64,000 bases of DNA. Origin: Coniella vitis (Eukaryota; Ascomycota; Sordariomycetes; Diaporthales; Schizoparmaceae). The position numbers and the translations under genes are program-made. This document shows positions 50,541 to 61,968 of the stretch, in pieces. The stretch covers positions 509,001 to 573,000 of the forward strand of contig WUJK01000012.1 of the NCBI GenBank assembly GCA_011317545.1. Reading direction: 5' to 3'. The notes beneath the pieces are model-generated. The model was not told where the DNA came from. It did no database searches and saw only the letters and a program-made list of their open reading frames with translations. The stretch's first letter is position 1; each line of letters begins with the position of its first letter.

Positions 50541-51522
50541 GTCGGGGGGAAAAGAGGAAGGAAAAAAAGATGTTGTCGCCAGTTGTCAAGGCATGAAAAG
50601 GACAGCGCGAGGGGATCTTTGCCGCCCTTGAGACGGTGTTTGTCGAGTCGCTATAAACCACGCAATCTCTCGCTTCCTGCCCAGGTGCAGTCGTGGGTAC
50701 GAATGAGGAGAGCAGACAGAAAAGATAGTGAGGTTGACGAACTTGCAGGAAGACTGGGAGAGATCATGACGTTGTTGAGCCAGATGATTTTCGCTTTGTA
50801 CTAGACGTGGAAGAAGTTGCGATTCGGCTCAGCACCTGCCCTCTATGCTCTATCCAAGAAGCTATGACGTTGGCCAACTCTCAAAAGCCCGGGTTGCGCT
50901 GTGGCACCGTCATGGGGCTTGGCGGTAGCGCTACCACTATCAGTTGCACACGCAGTCTGCAGGCGCATGTGTTAGCGCCATCATAGCACAGCTACGGAGT
51001 CGGTACGGGTCTCGCTGCTAGTTAGTGGGTGGCCTCCTAGTGCCCTGTAATTGTTAGCGGTCTGGATCTTCCCCTCTGCCAACAATTTCCCATATTTCAC
51101 GAAATCACGAACTACGACGAGGTCGACTTTCTTTAGGTGGGGTGGAGAAATATCGTTGCGGTTCAATGTCCTATTTATTTCTGGTGATGATATCTCCCGT
51201 GCCACCTTTCTACCCCAATGCAACCATTTGATGAGAAACAGACGGTCCTGCCTTGGTCTCTCGGGGAAAAAAAGATCTTTTATCCATTGGTTCATCCATG
51301 TCCCTTTGCATATCTAATCCGATTGGTATCTTTCATTGTCGGTGTTGCCCTACCGAAACCATAACTCCAAACTATGCGCAAAACGAAGTGAAGGCGAAAA
51401 AAAGAGTAAAAATGAGAAGGCGCAAGTGTCGTTGCCAGCCCGCAACGTGAGGCCTGGCCTGCCGTCAACAACAAGTCGACGGATGGAAGAAGGCAAAAGT
51501 CTCATTCACAAGCACACGCACA
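50541..51522. other. Intergenic, Scs3 promoter and GH55 3' side
   Basis: About 1 kb with no supported gene and no exact copy of the dispersed 9-mer. Confidence 0.5.
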
Positions 51523-53871
51523 CTAGGCTGTGCTTGCAAAGTATGACAGCGTGGCGCAGTAAGTGTTGCGGTTGTCGCTGTCGAGCGCCTTGCTCTCCCC
51601 ATCCACCGTCAGCATGTTGACCGACGCCTTGGTCGACAGTCCGTAGATATGCGCGGCGCTGCTCTCAATCGACACTATGTTCTCCTGGCAGCTCTCCGTC
51701 TCAAGACAGGTCTGGTCGTAGTTGTCAAAGAACGAGTACAGGCCAGCGCCGTACACGTACACGTCGTTTGAGTTGACAATGCGGAGACCCCAGGTGCGCG
51801 CGCAGTTGTCCCCTGTGCACGAGTCAAACGATGGGTCGTTGTACGTCGCGTTGGCTGGGAAGGGCGTGCTGGCGTTGGGGTTGCCCTGCATGTACGCCGT
51901 CTCGGTCTGGATCAGCGACATGTAGATGTTGCTACCATTGTTGATCTGGTAGTTGTACATTTGCGAATGCTCGGCAGCCGTGCCGTACATCCAGACGGGA
52001 CCGGCAGACTCAATCAAGACACCGCGGCCATTGTAAATGTCAATCTGCGCAGAGTCGGCGCCAATCTCGAGGTCGTGGTCGGCGACCCAGAACCACGTGT
52101 TTTCCAGGTACACGTTCGAGGCTGACTCGGTAACGTGCATGAGCAAAAAGGCACCCTCGCAGGCGGCGTTGGCAGAGTGCGTCGCGTTGGGGTTCTTGGC
52201 GCACTGCGCAGAAAGCAGGTCGGTGCCGGCGGAGCCTCCAATGCGAGCGTGCACATCCCACATGCCGGCGGCGCCGTTGGACGAGCCCTTCATGTTCCAC
52301 TGAATCATGATGGCGCCGGGGGCTGCGCCAAGAGTCTCAAAGACCAGGTCGGACATTTCGACAGCGCCTTCATCGCCGGGCTCTCCAACCTGGAAGACGG
52401 GCTTGGGATTGCTCATATCGTTGAAGCTTGTGCCCTTGGCCATGATCATGGGCCAGGCTTCGCCCGTGATCTTGATGTTGCCAGTACCAGGCACCTTGAT
52501 GGTGTCCGTGACAACATACGCACCGTGGTCAAAGAAAATGACTTGGCCATCGGTGGCGTTGTTGAGAATGGCCTGGATGGCCGCAGTGTCGTCGGTGGAG
52601 CCGTCACCCACAGCACCGTTGGCCTTGACCGAGACGAAGCTCGAGGCAGCCAGGGTCTCGTACTGAGGCTTGCTGCGAGTAAAGACGGTGCCGTCCGAGT
52701 TGAGGAGAACCGAAGGCTTGGTAGTGTTGGATGCAATGGCCTTCTGAGTGGCGACGCCAGTGCCGGTCTGGTACGAATTGCCCTGCATGAAGTTGTTGAC
52801 GACTTGGTTGCCAGCAACAACAGTAGTGCCAGACATGGCATCCAGGACGGCAACATCAACGTTGGTCGACATGTCAACATTGTCAATGATGAGCGTGCCG
52901 TTGGTGCTCGACTCGGTAGTCAGGTACGAAGTGTTGACGCCCGTCTGCGTGTTGCTGATCTTGGAGTCGAGGAACAGGACGGAGCCCACAGTCTGAGTCG
53001 AGGCGCCATTGGCCATGTCCAAACCGACAGTGCAGCTGTCAATGGTGACATCCTTGAGGGTCCAAGCCCAGTTCCAGTTCATGTAGATGGCCGTCTGGCA
53101 GCCGCTAAAGGTCAGGTTGCGGGTGGTGAATTGCTGGTTGCCCAGGAAAGCGCCAATGCCTCCACCGTTGAAGGTCAGGTCGCTCATGAAACCACCCGAG
53201 CCATTGTCCATAAAGATGCCCTTCTGAGCGTTGGTCGTGCCACCATCGGTGCGCATGGTGAAGACAATGTTCTGCAGTGAAGTAGCCTGAGCAACCTGCC
53301 AGTGGATGCAGGCACCCTCGGTGACGGGCTGGGCAGTAATGTCGATCTCAAAGTTGCGGACCTGGCGGAAGAAGTTGTTCTGGTTGACCCACCAGTTGCT
53401 GCCGTCATCTTCATAAGGGTCCGAGTCGATAACAGCCATGCCGGAAAAGGAAGCAGAAGCCTTGAGAGTGGGAAGGTCGGTAGCGTCGCCAATGAGCTGG
53501 GTAAAGTAGTACTGAATAATGGGTGTGCTGACAAGGTAAGTGCCGGCCGGGAAGTAGACGACAGCCGGCGTGACGGTCGAGGACTGGCAACCAAGACCGC
53601 ATCGACCACCTGCCGATATGGCCGCATTAATAGCGTCAGTATCGTCGGTGGTACCGTCACCAACAGCACCATAGTCTTTGACATTGCGATAGATGGTGTA
53701 GGTCGAGTTGTCCTGGAAGGGAGCAGAGCCCAAGTTCTGCGACATGACGGTGGGGAGCCAGTAACCCGAAGAAGAAGAGGACGAGGAGGAGGCACTCGTT
53801 GCCTGGGGAGCTGGGGCCGCCAGAGCGGGCATGGCCAGCATCAGGCACGAAACGAGCCTGTTGAAGATCAT
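51523..53871 (-). CDS. Secreted GH55 exo-beta-1,3-glucanase
   Basis: Releases glucose from the ends of beta-1,3-glucan (laminarin, fungal walls). A single exon of 782 residues, the usual size for GH55. A signal peptide (MIFNRLVSCLMLAMPALAAPAP) is followed by a short Ser run and the mature start GYWLPTVMSQNLGSAPF. Two parallel beta-helix halves are visible, each opening with a pectate-lyase-3-like motif: VKDYGAVGDGTTDDTDAINAA at about residue 65 and VKANGAVGDGSTDDTAAIQA at about residue 420. Other family signatures are YFPAGTYLVS, GIFMDNGSGGFMSDL, ENTWFWVADHDLE and YGTAAEHSQMYNYQ; the last surrounds the likely catalytic acid region. The C-terminus is RNTYCATLSYFASTA. The class includes Trichoderma BGN13.1, used in mycoparasitism, but a role in remodelling the fungus's own wall or feeding on laminarin is equally possible. 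Confidence 0.95.
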   Translation of the reverse strand: MIFNRLVSCLMLAMPALAAPAPQATSASSSSSSSSGYWLPTVMSQNLGSAPFQDNSTYTIYRNVKDYGAVGDGTTDDTDAINAAISAGGRCGLGCQSSTVTPAVVYFPAGTYLVSTPIIQYYFTQLIGDATDLPTLKASASFSGMAVIDSDPYEDDGSNWWVNQNNFFRQVRNFEIDITAQPVTEGACIHWQVAQATSLQNIVFTMRTDGGTTNAQKGIFMDNGSGGFMSDLTFNGGGIGAFLGNQQFTTRNLTFSGCQTAIYMNWNWAWTLKDVTIDSCTVGLDMANGASTQTVGSVLFLDSKISNTQTGVNTSYLTTESSTNGTLIIDNVDMSTNVDVAVLDAMSGTTVVAGNQVVNNFMQGNSYQTGTGVATQKAIASNTTKPSVLLNSDGTVFTRSKPQYETLAASSFVSVKANGAVGDGSTDDTAAIQAILNNATDGQVIFFDHGAYVVTDTIKVPGTGNIKITGEAWPMIMAKGTSFNDMSNPKPVFQVGEPGDEGAVEMSDLVFETLGAAPGAIMIQWNMKGSSNGAAGMWDVHARIGGSAGTDLLSAQCAKNPNATHSANAACEGAFLLMHVTESASNVYLENTWFWVADHDLEIGADSAQIDIYNGRGVLIESAGPVWMYGTAAEHSQMYNYQINNGSNIYMSLIQTETAYMQGNPNASTPFPANATYNDPSFDSCTGDNCARTWGLRIVNSNDVYVYGAGLYSFFDNYDQTCLETESCQENIVSIESSAAHIYGLSTKASVNMLTVDGESKALDSDNRNTYCATLSYFASTA

Positions 53872-56800
53872 CTTGGAAAGTAGCGCAGCTGATCACAGAT
53901 GTCTTTTTTGGGGGGGAGATAATCGCTTGATGAAGCTGGCAAGTGCCTTTTAAGGATCTAGAGGGAGTTTTGAGTTAGTCAGGTTTGAAGGCGCAGTTTG
54001 TTGAGATACTTGCAATATCAACCAAGGAGAGTCTGAAGTGAGAATAAGATTGACGGGTTATAAGGGCAAGTAGAGCGGCAGACGAGGTAGGGGCAAAGTC
54101 TCGAAGCCTGAGGCTTAAGAAAATTTATGACTGGGCTTGCAAATCAAGAGGTGCCGCCAGAGTCTCTGCGAGTGACAATGGGCATTGTCTGAATGTGTCG
54201 ACAATAGTGACTGTCCTCAATGGCGATTGACGCGTTTGAAACAAACAGCGACAAAGCCCATTGAGCAGGCAAACAAAATCTCAGTGCCCCCTGTAGTGTA
54301 ATCGTTTCGAAACGGCTAGATGGCAGCGCCTCGAAGCAAACCTCACTCGAGGCTAGCCCCATCTTTCCCACTTTGGATCCTACGTGTAACACACCAGACT
54401 GGCAAGAGCAACTTACTAGATCCGGAGTAAGAGACGCGTTGTGGATGGTAAATATGCAGTCTCTCGCTGGGCCGGTCAAATCCGCTTGGTCGAGCACGCT
54501 CTGAGGACGATGAGGGTGGTGAGGGGATCAAAAGGGGAAGAGAATCGAAGAGGCGACCCGGTACGGGACAAGAGAAAGAGTGAATGGCTGACTCGCAGAG
54601 CTGCCCCAGAAGAAAATGAAAGAATAGTGAAACTATCAATGGAAGATGCTGAATCTGAACAGACAAACGGGTGAAGAGCAGGAGGGTTGGACAGAGTAGA
54701 AGTAGAAAGCAGACGACTTCAAACCAGGCGAAGTTGCATGGTTCCCAGGTTCGAGATACAGAGGTACTTGCAGACTACTGTGGGGCGTGCAGGGGGCGAC
54801 AGGTACCTGGCGCGGACCGGCCGCACGGGCCATATGAAGTCCCCGGGCGCAGTGAAGGCTATTGTGGGTACATTGTCCAAGTGTGGCTAGCCAAAAGCTG
54901 CGGGTACCTGACGGGCAGGATCAATAGGCGCGCGACTGGGCAGAGCGCACTACAGCCACTCGTTTTCGACTTGTGCTTTTCCTCGCCGCCAAACAGCCCC
55001 CGCCAGCTCTCGCACCTACGATGTAACGCATCCACAATCGCAGCTTTTGTTTGTTTGTACATACTATGTAGTATCCTGCTTCCTGGCCCATGTTTTTCGA
55101 GCCCCCACTTGCTTTTCACGTGGGACAATGACACTGATTTGCACAGGAATATCCGCAGATACGATGTTGCTATGTATATTGTGCCTCGTTTTCGACCCAC
55201 GGCAAGCCCTCGACATCGTTGTCCATACCCACCGACGAGCAACTATACATGTTACCGCCGCTTTGTGGCACATGCGCACCAAAGTAGCTATATGTTAGCT
55301 GAAATCCGCGGTCAGACTCATCTAGCTTCGCATTAGTGCATTGTCCGCGACCGTCACAACTCCTCGTCAAGTCTTGCCTTCGCCCTCCTGCTGCTGCTGC
55401 CCCTCGTCCTCCAGGGCCCGAGCTTCCATCCCTACTGTTTATACCCAAGTAATCAACATCGTCGAGTGGTGTTGAGGGTCCGACATTGGATAAACGAGGC
55501 ATGAGGACGGGGCCCCCGACTCCATCCATATCCACTCGCCGAGATGCTGCCGCGCCCTTCTGGACCAAGAGATGGTGGACCAAGAGACTAAACTTGGGAC
55601 GACGGCAACCGCAAGACGGATCGGCAGCCAGGGGTCGCGGATGAATATCGCTGCGCTGGTGGGCGGGAGTTTCCTGGCCAATCATTGCCTGCAAGTCATG
55701 GGCGTTTGTGTTTCGAACCATCCCGCTAAGCCGAACAAGCCAGGTACCAAGCATACATAGTACAGGGGGACCACTAAGGCTGGAACCGCCTGGCCATTGG
55801 GACCCTTTGGAGCGAACGACTGGCTCAGCGTGGCACTTGGCCCCCTGACCAACCCCTGAGAGAGAGGCAGTATTGCCGCCACAAACTCGCTGTGCGCCTC
55901 TTCTGTCCAGTGCACACTGCTGCATGAAGTAGTAGCACACGCCTGTTTCCCCAGAGCGAGAAGAGCCGCTGGAATTCTGAAACATCTTGTACCACGTACC
56001 GCCCTGAGGGGAACAGCTTTGTTAGCGCCGACCACTTTTTCTAGGCACCGCATTGCTCGGTTGCTTTGGCTGCTTGGGTGGCACTGATCCTTACTATGGC
56101 AGGTTCCCAAACGGTGGCTCCATGCTTCTTCTTTGCCGGCTTTGGGCCATCATCTTGCCATGTCAGGGTCGGCAGCTTTGGCGCTGAGAGACTGACAAGC
56201 AGATCTACACCACATGCGCAGGGGGGAAAAGAGAAGACCTCGCGGCCCGTCGTCCCCTGAAGCAACGATCAACAGCAGCAAGGGGGCGATCTACGCAACC
56301 TGGAGGGCTGGGAAAGAGGGATTTTCTAGCAGCGACTTGTTTCTCCCCTTGAGCAAACATCTGCAAGTCTCCTTTCCATGTCGAGAATGAGATCGCCAGG
56401 GCGGGTGTAAGCAGTTCGACTGGCAAAACAGACTGGTTCTCGCCGCGGTACCTGCATGTTTCAGGTTTTTTTTTTTTGGGCCCCGCCACTTTTTGCAGCT
56501 TGGAATTGATTCGACAACGTCTTCAGATGATGAACCTCGCACGCAGGACATACGAACGCTGCCCCGTCATTGGGCAACCACAAATTTGAGTACGTTCCAA
56601 TCGTTCATCCGCTAGCTGACGGACTACAAACTCTTCACCGTCTTTGGCCGGGCCAGGCTGCAAACCATGTGTCTGCATTTCCTGAGGAAGGAGTACCGGA
56701 GTACAGAGCCCGAACACAGCCAACGTGACTCCCGAGGGGCATGTGCAGCTTTGTACTCTCAGATGAAAAAGTTTTGCGTTTCGAAACATTGTGCTGCGGC

Positions 56801-57841
56801 TCGGTACATTCTCGACAGGCATCTCGCCGCATTCATTGGAAGGATGATCAATATCGACCCTCGCCGAAAGTCAAAAGTCGTGTAGCTTTGGCGATATCCT
56901 GGCTTCAACAAGGGCTCGCTCGCCACGATAAGACTTGGGCCTCTTCTCATCGGCACGAGAATTTGTACGAACTGTGGCAATTAATCAATCCCATCTTCTA
57001 GACCCCTGTGGCTGGTTATTACCCACAGATTGAACTCTCTCTGGAACCCCTTTGCATAAATTGCCACCACAGCCCAGATCACCAAGTATGGCATGTGCTT
57101 AATTTAGCCCAGGGACTTCGCACCCACACAGCACCTACTATGTGCTCTGATGCCTGATATATGCACCGGGTCATGGATGATATCAGGCATTGCCTTTTGT
57201 ACAAACCCGACGATCAGCAGCTTTTTACTATGCATTCCGCCGCGATTCAGCCTTTTCGTCCAGAATCCAGGCCATCCCGTGATTGAGCACAGGCCGTGTG
57301 GGACCGGGCGAAAACAGTCACTCTATCAGTCACTGTACTATGTGCCACACTTTGTGCAGTGAATCAGCTGGTCATATGGCCTGCTCGGAAGGACCTGGTC
57401 AACAATCAGTGTCCCTTGCTCGACCTGAAGACCGAAGCCCCGAATAGCACGCTAGGATTGACATACTGTTTACTATCATCTTGAGTGTGACCTTCCTGGC
57501 AAGAGGCAAAAGGTAAGTCTTGGGTTTGGCGAGGCACGAGTGATTGTACAGCTTATCTTTCACAGGTCGAGCACTCAGCTCCCAAACAGGATGAAAACTG
57601 AGCCTAGCGCGTCCGTTGCTTTTGCGTCAAAATGATGACAAAATAACCTTTAGATCAAGTCAGTGCTTGTTCGAATAATGCATGGTAAGTCTTTTCGAAG
57701 TGACAAGTTGGTCAGGTCTTATTCGACCAATCCTTCACACTGGGTCAGGGAAAATCTCACTTGTGACGAATAGAAATATGGCATTTGAGACGACTATGAA
57801 CTAGACATTAACCCCTAGACATCAAACCGAATACCAGATAT
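53872..57841. other. 4-kb intergenic region upstream of GH55
   Basis: Contains the GH55 promoter on the left. The largest open frame, 55170-55985 on the minus strand (271 codons), has no signal peptide or domain and many Arg/Gly/Ser codons; I do not call it a gene. Dispersed 9-mer copies at 55062-55070 and 55754-55762, with near matches (TACTATGTG) at about 57136 and 57336. Confidence 0.55.
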
Positions 57842-60625
57842 TTACGAGTCCCTCTTAAGGTAGTCACTGATATCATTCTCAGCCCCGCACTGGTGACATT
57901 TGTGAATCACTTTACTCCCACCACCCAACAGTCCAGACTTGTTACTTGCGGAAGGGTACGATCCCGGCATCGAAAACATCTTGTGGCCAGAAGCCATCTG
58001 GTCATGACCTGTGCGGCCAGAATCGAGGCCTTGGCTCGCGGGAGCATGAGGCTTGCCATCAGAGCCCAGAGCGCGCTCAGCAATCTTTTCCGATTCACCA
58101 GAGCGAGGGTTCTGATCGTGCTCACGGCCTTGACCATAGTATACTGCCGTACCTGGCTCAACACCACCGCGATTCTCGGTACCGGTCACATCATCTCCAG
58201 CACCAGTCGAGTACTTGGACGAGGAGGCAGAGGGGTAACTTTCAGGTGCGTGGGCCTTGCCATCGGATCCTGGGGCCCTCTCGGCAATCTTTTCAGATTC
58301 GCCAGAACGGGGGTTCTGATCGTGCTCACGACCTTGACCATAATATACTGCCGTACCCGGCTCAACACTACCATATTTATCTCCAGTACCGCTCGTAGCA
58401 GAAGACGGCTGGTTGCTGTCCTTCCACGCTTGCTGTGCGGCCGCGTGCGCTTGCCCGGAGTGTGGCAAGGTAGAAGTTGAAGCTGGGTGCGAAGGTAAGC
58501 CGTGCGAATCGGACTGGCTGGTGTTGTATGTACCAGCACCAGTGAAACCTCCACGCTGCTTGTCCTCCTCGTCGCGGCGGTGCTTCCTCTCCGCACCATA
58601 GACGCCGGCCCCGGCGCCAACAGCAGCGGCAGCTGCCAGTGCTTGCTTCTCGCGGTCGTGGTTGTCGTGCGGAGCACTGCGACCTAGAGTCCCAGCGCTG
58701 CCTCCCAGAGCCGAGGTCGAAGTGCCCTCGGACGAGTGGGGACCAACAGTCACGGCATTGCCAGAGCCAAAGTTGCCACTGCCTCCCATGGAGGAGTAAG
58801 TACCAGTATTCTGGTGCTCGGGACTTCCAGCTCCAATAACGGTGTTGCGTACACCACCGCTGCTGCTGGTCGAGGTGGATGTTGGTCCCATGTGGGAAGC
58901 AGCACCAGTGCTCGTGTTGGTCTGGTCCGCAGTGCGAGGCATCTCGTAGTGCTTTTGCCCGGGCGAAGTGGTGGAGTAGGTAGTGTGGCTGTGGGTGGAC
59001 GGCTGCTCGACGGCCTGCTTGCCGACATGAGAGTACGACTTGGTGTCGTCCTTGGGGTCCTTGTTGTCTTTGTCGTTCTTGTCACGGTGGGACCAGAGGT
59101 AGCCTGCACCTGCGAGGCCAGCTGCGCCAGCACCCGCACCAAGGATTTCCTTTTCCCGCTTGTTGCTGCTGCTGCTGCTGCTCGTGTCGGTGGTGGGCTG
59201 GGTGGTACCGTATGGAGTGGACGACGAGTGATCGCGAGCACCGGTCAGCTTGTTCGTATCGCTAGTTGGCGAGTACACACCAGAAGCACCCGCGCCCGTG
59301 TCAAGGATGGTAGCGCCTGGCTTGCTGGAAGATTGACCAGCTCCGTACGAGGAGCTGCCCAAGGTGTCGTAGGGCTCAGTGCCGCTTTGCGTCAACGGGA
59401 AAGCTCTGCCAGCGTCCGAGCCAAACGCATCCTGATCACGGCGCTGGGGCTTGTCTTTGCTGCTGCTGCTGCTGTTGCCACCCAGGCCTGTTGAAGCACC
59501 CAGAATGTTGGTCATCTTGGGCGTCTCGCTTGGCGCAGCGCTGCGGTGCACGTGGCTCGTGTAGTCCTTGTTCAGACTTCCCGGTCCAGCCTGTGCAGGA
59601 GTACTCGATATCTCCGACATGGCTGGTTTCCCAGCGGCCTCGGCGTCGCTCTTGCGCTTGGACGTAAGGTATGCGCTGCCCAGCGTGCCAGTACCCAACG
59701 TCGCGGCTGCGAGGCCCCCCTCACGGACTTGATGGTTGTCGCTCGGCTTGGGCGGGAAGGACGTGGTGCTGGTGCCAGTGCCAGTGCCAGGCTGGCTGTG
59801 TCCACGAATGGGGAGCAAGTCTGGCTGTGCAAAGATGCCCTGGCCTGGCTCGCGGCCACGGTCGGGAACATCGCGCTGGGGTGTGCTGCTGCTGTTGCTG
59901 CTGGTGTTGTGAGCTGCAAAGGGCGTGTCCGTGTTCTTGTTCTTGTCCTTTTCGTCATTGTGGTGCCTGGCTGCCGCGTAGCCCAGCCCCGCGGGGCTGG
60001 GCGCCGCGGCACCGGTCGCAAAGCCCGAGTCTCTGCGCGAGTCCTTGGCCTGGACGGTGTCGTGAAGAAGAAGACTACTGGGACCGGTTGTCGCGGCGTG
60101 CTCATCATGCTGCTGGTACGCCTTCTCCTCGCCCGTTGCGGGAAGTTTGCCCCAGTAAGGGTGGTTTCCCGCGGCGCTCGTCGCCTCCTTGGCCTCCTTC
60201 TCGACGTCGTGCGGGTGGTTGTGGAACTCGTTGATGTGGTGGTGGGCTCCCTTGTCGGTTGTTGTTGATGTGGAGGAAGAAGCTGCGAGCGCGCCAGAGC
60301 CTAGAGCTGCGGTTCCAGCTCCTATGCCAGCAGCGGTGGCTGGTTCTCCCAGCCTTTCCCGGCTCGACTTGTCTGTGTCGAGGCCTGGGTAGGCGGCTCC
60401 ATGGGGTGTTTTGGTAGTCGTGCTGTCGGGCATTTGGGTGCGCCAGTGAGGGTAGTTGCCTGCCTCGCTGGTGGCCTTCTTGGCGTCATATTCCGGGTCG
60501 TGCGGCCTGGTGGTTGCGGCGGCGGCGGTGGTGGCGGCGGATGCGGATGAGGTGTCGTGGTGCTGCTCGTCCTGGCCGTTGTGGCCGGTGAAGACCTCCT
60601 TGATTTTTTCGGCTATGCCAGTCAT
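57842..60625 (-). CDS. Large disordered repeat protein with C-terminal CxxC motif, function unknown
   Basis: A single exon of 927 residues, almost wholly low complexity (Ser, Thr, Gly, Ala, His, Asp). I do not recognise a characterised family. Visible features: a short amphipathic N-terminus (MTGIAEKIKEVFTGHNGQDE); a module PHDxExxAKxATSxAGNxPxW at residues 41-61 and again at 138-158; several Gly/Ala-rich segments near basic or aromatic residues (GAGAGAAGLAGAGYLWSHRD, LAAAAAVGAGAGVYG). A tandem duplicated unit of about 42 residues starts VEPGTAVYYGQGREHDQNPR, at about 753 and 821. The C-terminus, HKCHQCGAENDISDYLKRDS, has a single CxxC pair, half of a zinc ribbon. Codon use and the unbroken length support a real gene. 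Possible roles are a stress or desiccation-type protein or a scaffold with membrane-inserting Gly/Ala segments; neither is proven. Confidence 0.85.
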   Translation of the reverse strand: MTGIAEKIKEVFTGHNGQDEQHHDTSSASAATTAAAATTRPHDPEYDAKKATSEAGNYPHWRTQMPDSTTTKTPHGAAYPGLDTDKSSRERLGEPATAAGIGAGTAALGSGALAASSSTSTTTDKGAHHHINEFHNHPHDVEKEAKEATSAAGNHPYWGKLPATGEEKAYQQHDEHAATTGPSSLLLHDTVQAKDSRRDSGFATGAAAPSPAGLGYAAARHHNDEKDKNKNTDTPFAAHNTSSNSSSTPQRDVPDRGREPGQGIFAQPDLLPIRGHSQPGTGTGTSTTSFPPKPSDNHQVREGGLAAATLGTGTLGSAYLTSKRKSDAEAAGKPAMSEISSTPAQAGPGSLNKDYTSHVHRSAAPSETPKMTNILGASTGLGGNSSSSSKDKPQRRDQDAFGSDAGRAFPLTQSGTEPYDTLGSSSYGAGQSSSKPGATILDTGAGASGVYSPTSDTNKLTGARDHSSSTPYGTTQPTTDTSSSSSSNKREKEILGAGAGAAGLAGAGYLWSHRDKNDKDNKDPKDDTKSYSHVGKQAVEQPSTHSHTTYSTTSPGQKHYEMPRTADQTNTSTGAASHMGPTSTSTSSSGGVRNTVIGAGSPEHQNTGTYSSMGGSGNFGSGNAVTVGPHSSEGTSTSALGGSAGTLGRSAPHDNHDREKQALAAAAAVGAGAGVYGAERKHRRDEEDKQRGGFTGAGTYNTSQSDSHGLPSHPASTSTLPHSGQAHAAAQQAWKDSNQPSSATSGTGDKYGSVEPGTAVYYGQGREHDQNPRSGESEKIAERAPGSDGKAHAPESYPSASSSKYSTGAGDDVTGTENRGGVEPGTAVYYGQGREHDQNPRSGESEKIAERALGSDGKPHAPASQGLDSGRTGHDQMASGHKMFSMPGSYPSASNKSGLLGGGSKVIHKCHQCGAENDISDYLKRDS

Positions 60626-61937
60626 GATGGTTGATTGTGTGGTGTTGTGGTTGTGTTATGTTGTGGACAGGGCGGGGTTTTATGGATAGGGTGAGTACTT
60701 ATTTGTTGATGAAGATTGGGTATATAAATATGCTATGCAAGACTGTCGCCAAAGAAGCTAATGTGAAGATGTCAGGATTGGAGGATATGAATCGAAGCGA
60801 CAAAAACAACAGAGACAGCACACAACACCAACAACAACAGTATCGATGAACCATCTTATAATAATGCCACTCCAACCCACCACGATCCATGCCGCCAAAC
60901 AAAAAAGCATCGAAAAATACCCAAAAAGCCCTGTTTTGTCCCCCTTTCCCCCGGCCGGGGGGTCCCCTTCTCTCCGCCATCATCATTGCTTTCCCGTCTG
61001 CGCGTCCACGATCGCCATTCAAACAACCCATCGGGGGGCATGGGGTATTCCAAAGGTCGACGACTTGTCCATCATCATGCGGTGAGGGTCGTGACATCAC
61101 CTCTCTCTTGCTACGGGGTCTAAGCTATGCGGATAGCATGTCAAGCTGTTCCATCTTGGGTTTAGCATGCTCTCTTTCTTCTTCCTTTTTGGGGCTTCGA
61201 CGCCCCCAACTAGTTCCCCGTTCTGGGCCCCCTGTCTTTCTGCAAAGCCACCTTTTTTCTCTCCACCGGGGCTCTTTGACGGGCAGATACGATCACGCAA
61301 ACAAGTATCCGAGTTTTGGATTGTTTTCTTGGGGCTCTTTTGTTTCTTTGGATAGAATCACTTGACGTATATCAAGCACTGTATGAGCTCATGTGGCTTG
61401 GCGCGCTGATTGCAGTCTAACGCACAATTATTTCCCTCCCCCCCAAGCAATTCTGTCATTCATCCGTTTGTATTTCAAAGAATAGACCGTAAGCGAGCCA
61501 AAAGGGGATAAAAAGGAAAGAGAAAGAGGGTCCTCCCAGTCCCAAACCGAACGTCAACCCGGTTTCTTTCTTTTTCTTTTTTTTTTTTTTCTCTCTCCTC
61601 CAAAAAGAGAGTTGGATAATGATTGATGATGATGCTGGGGAAGCAGACCTTGGGCCTTTGAACTTTACGTGTACAACGTACCCTGCCTAGCGTTCAAGCA
61701 CCCAGCCCTTGTTCTTGGCTTTCACACCAAAGACAAGGCGGGTCAGTCCTAGCTTTTCTATACTTGGCGTTTGGGAGGAGAATGATGGGCCACTGCCAAT
61801 GGATGATGATGGTGATGATGATACACACATGGTTAGAGGTTCTCAGCTGAATATTATAATGCTTTTTGATTGATTTTTCTTTTTCTTCTTTCTTTTTTTG
61901 GATTTCTTGAATCGATGACGCTTGTCGCTCTGTTTCT

Positions 61938-61939
<2 letters not shown>

Positions 61940-61968
<29 letters not shown>
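61940..61968. repeat. Poly-T tract, 29 bases
   Basis: Uninterrupted T-run in non-coding DNA, first of three within 1 kb. Confidence 0.9.

Noticed and set aside
52135..53280. 381-codon antisense frame opposite the GH55 gene.
   Set aside because: Shadow of codon bias in a confidently identified gene; no domain.
58736..59494. 252-codon frame opposite the disordered-protein gene.
   Set aside because: Low-complexity mirror of a repetitive coding region.
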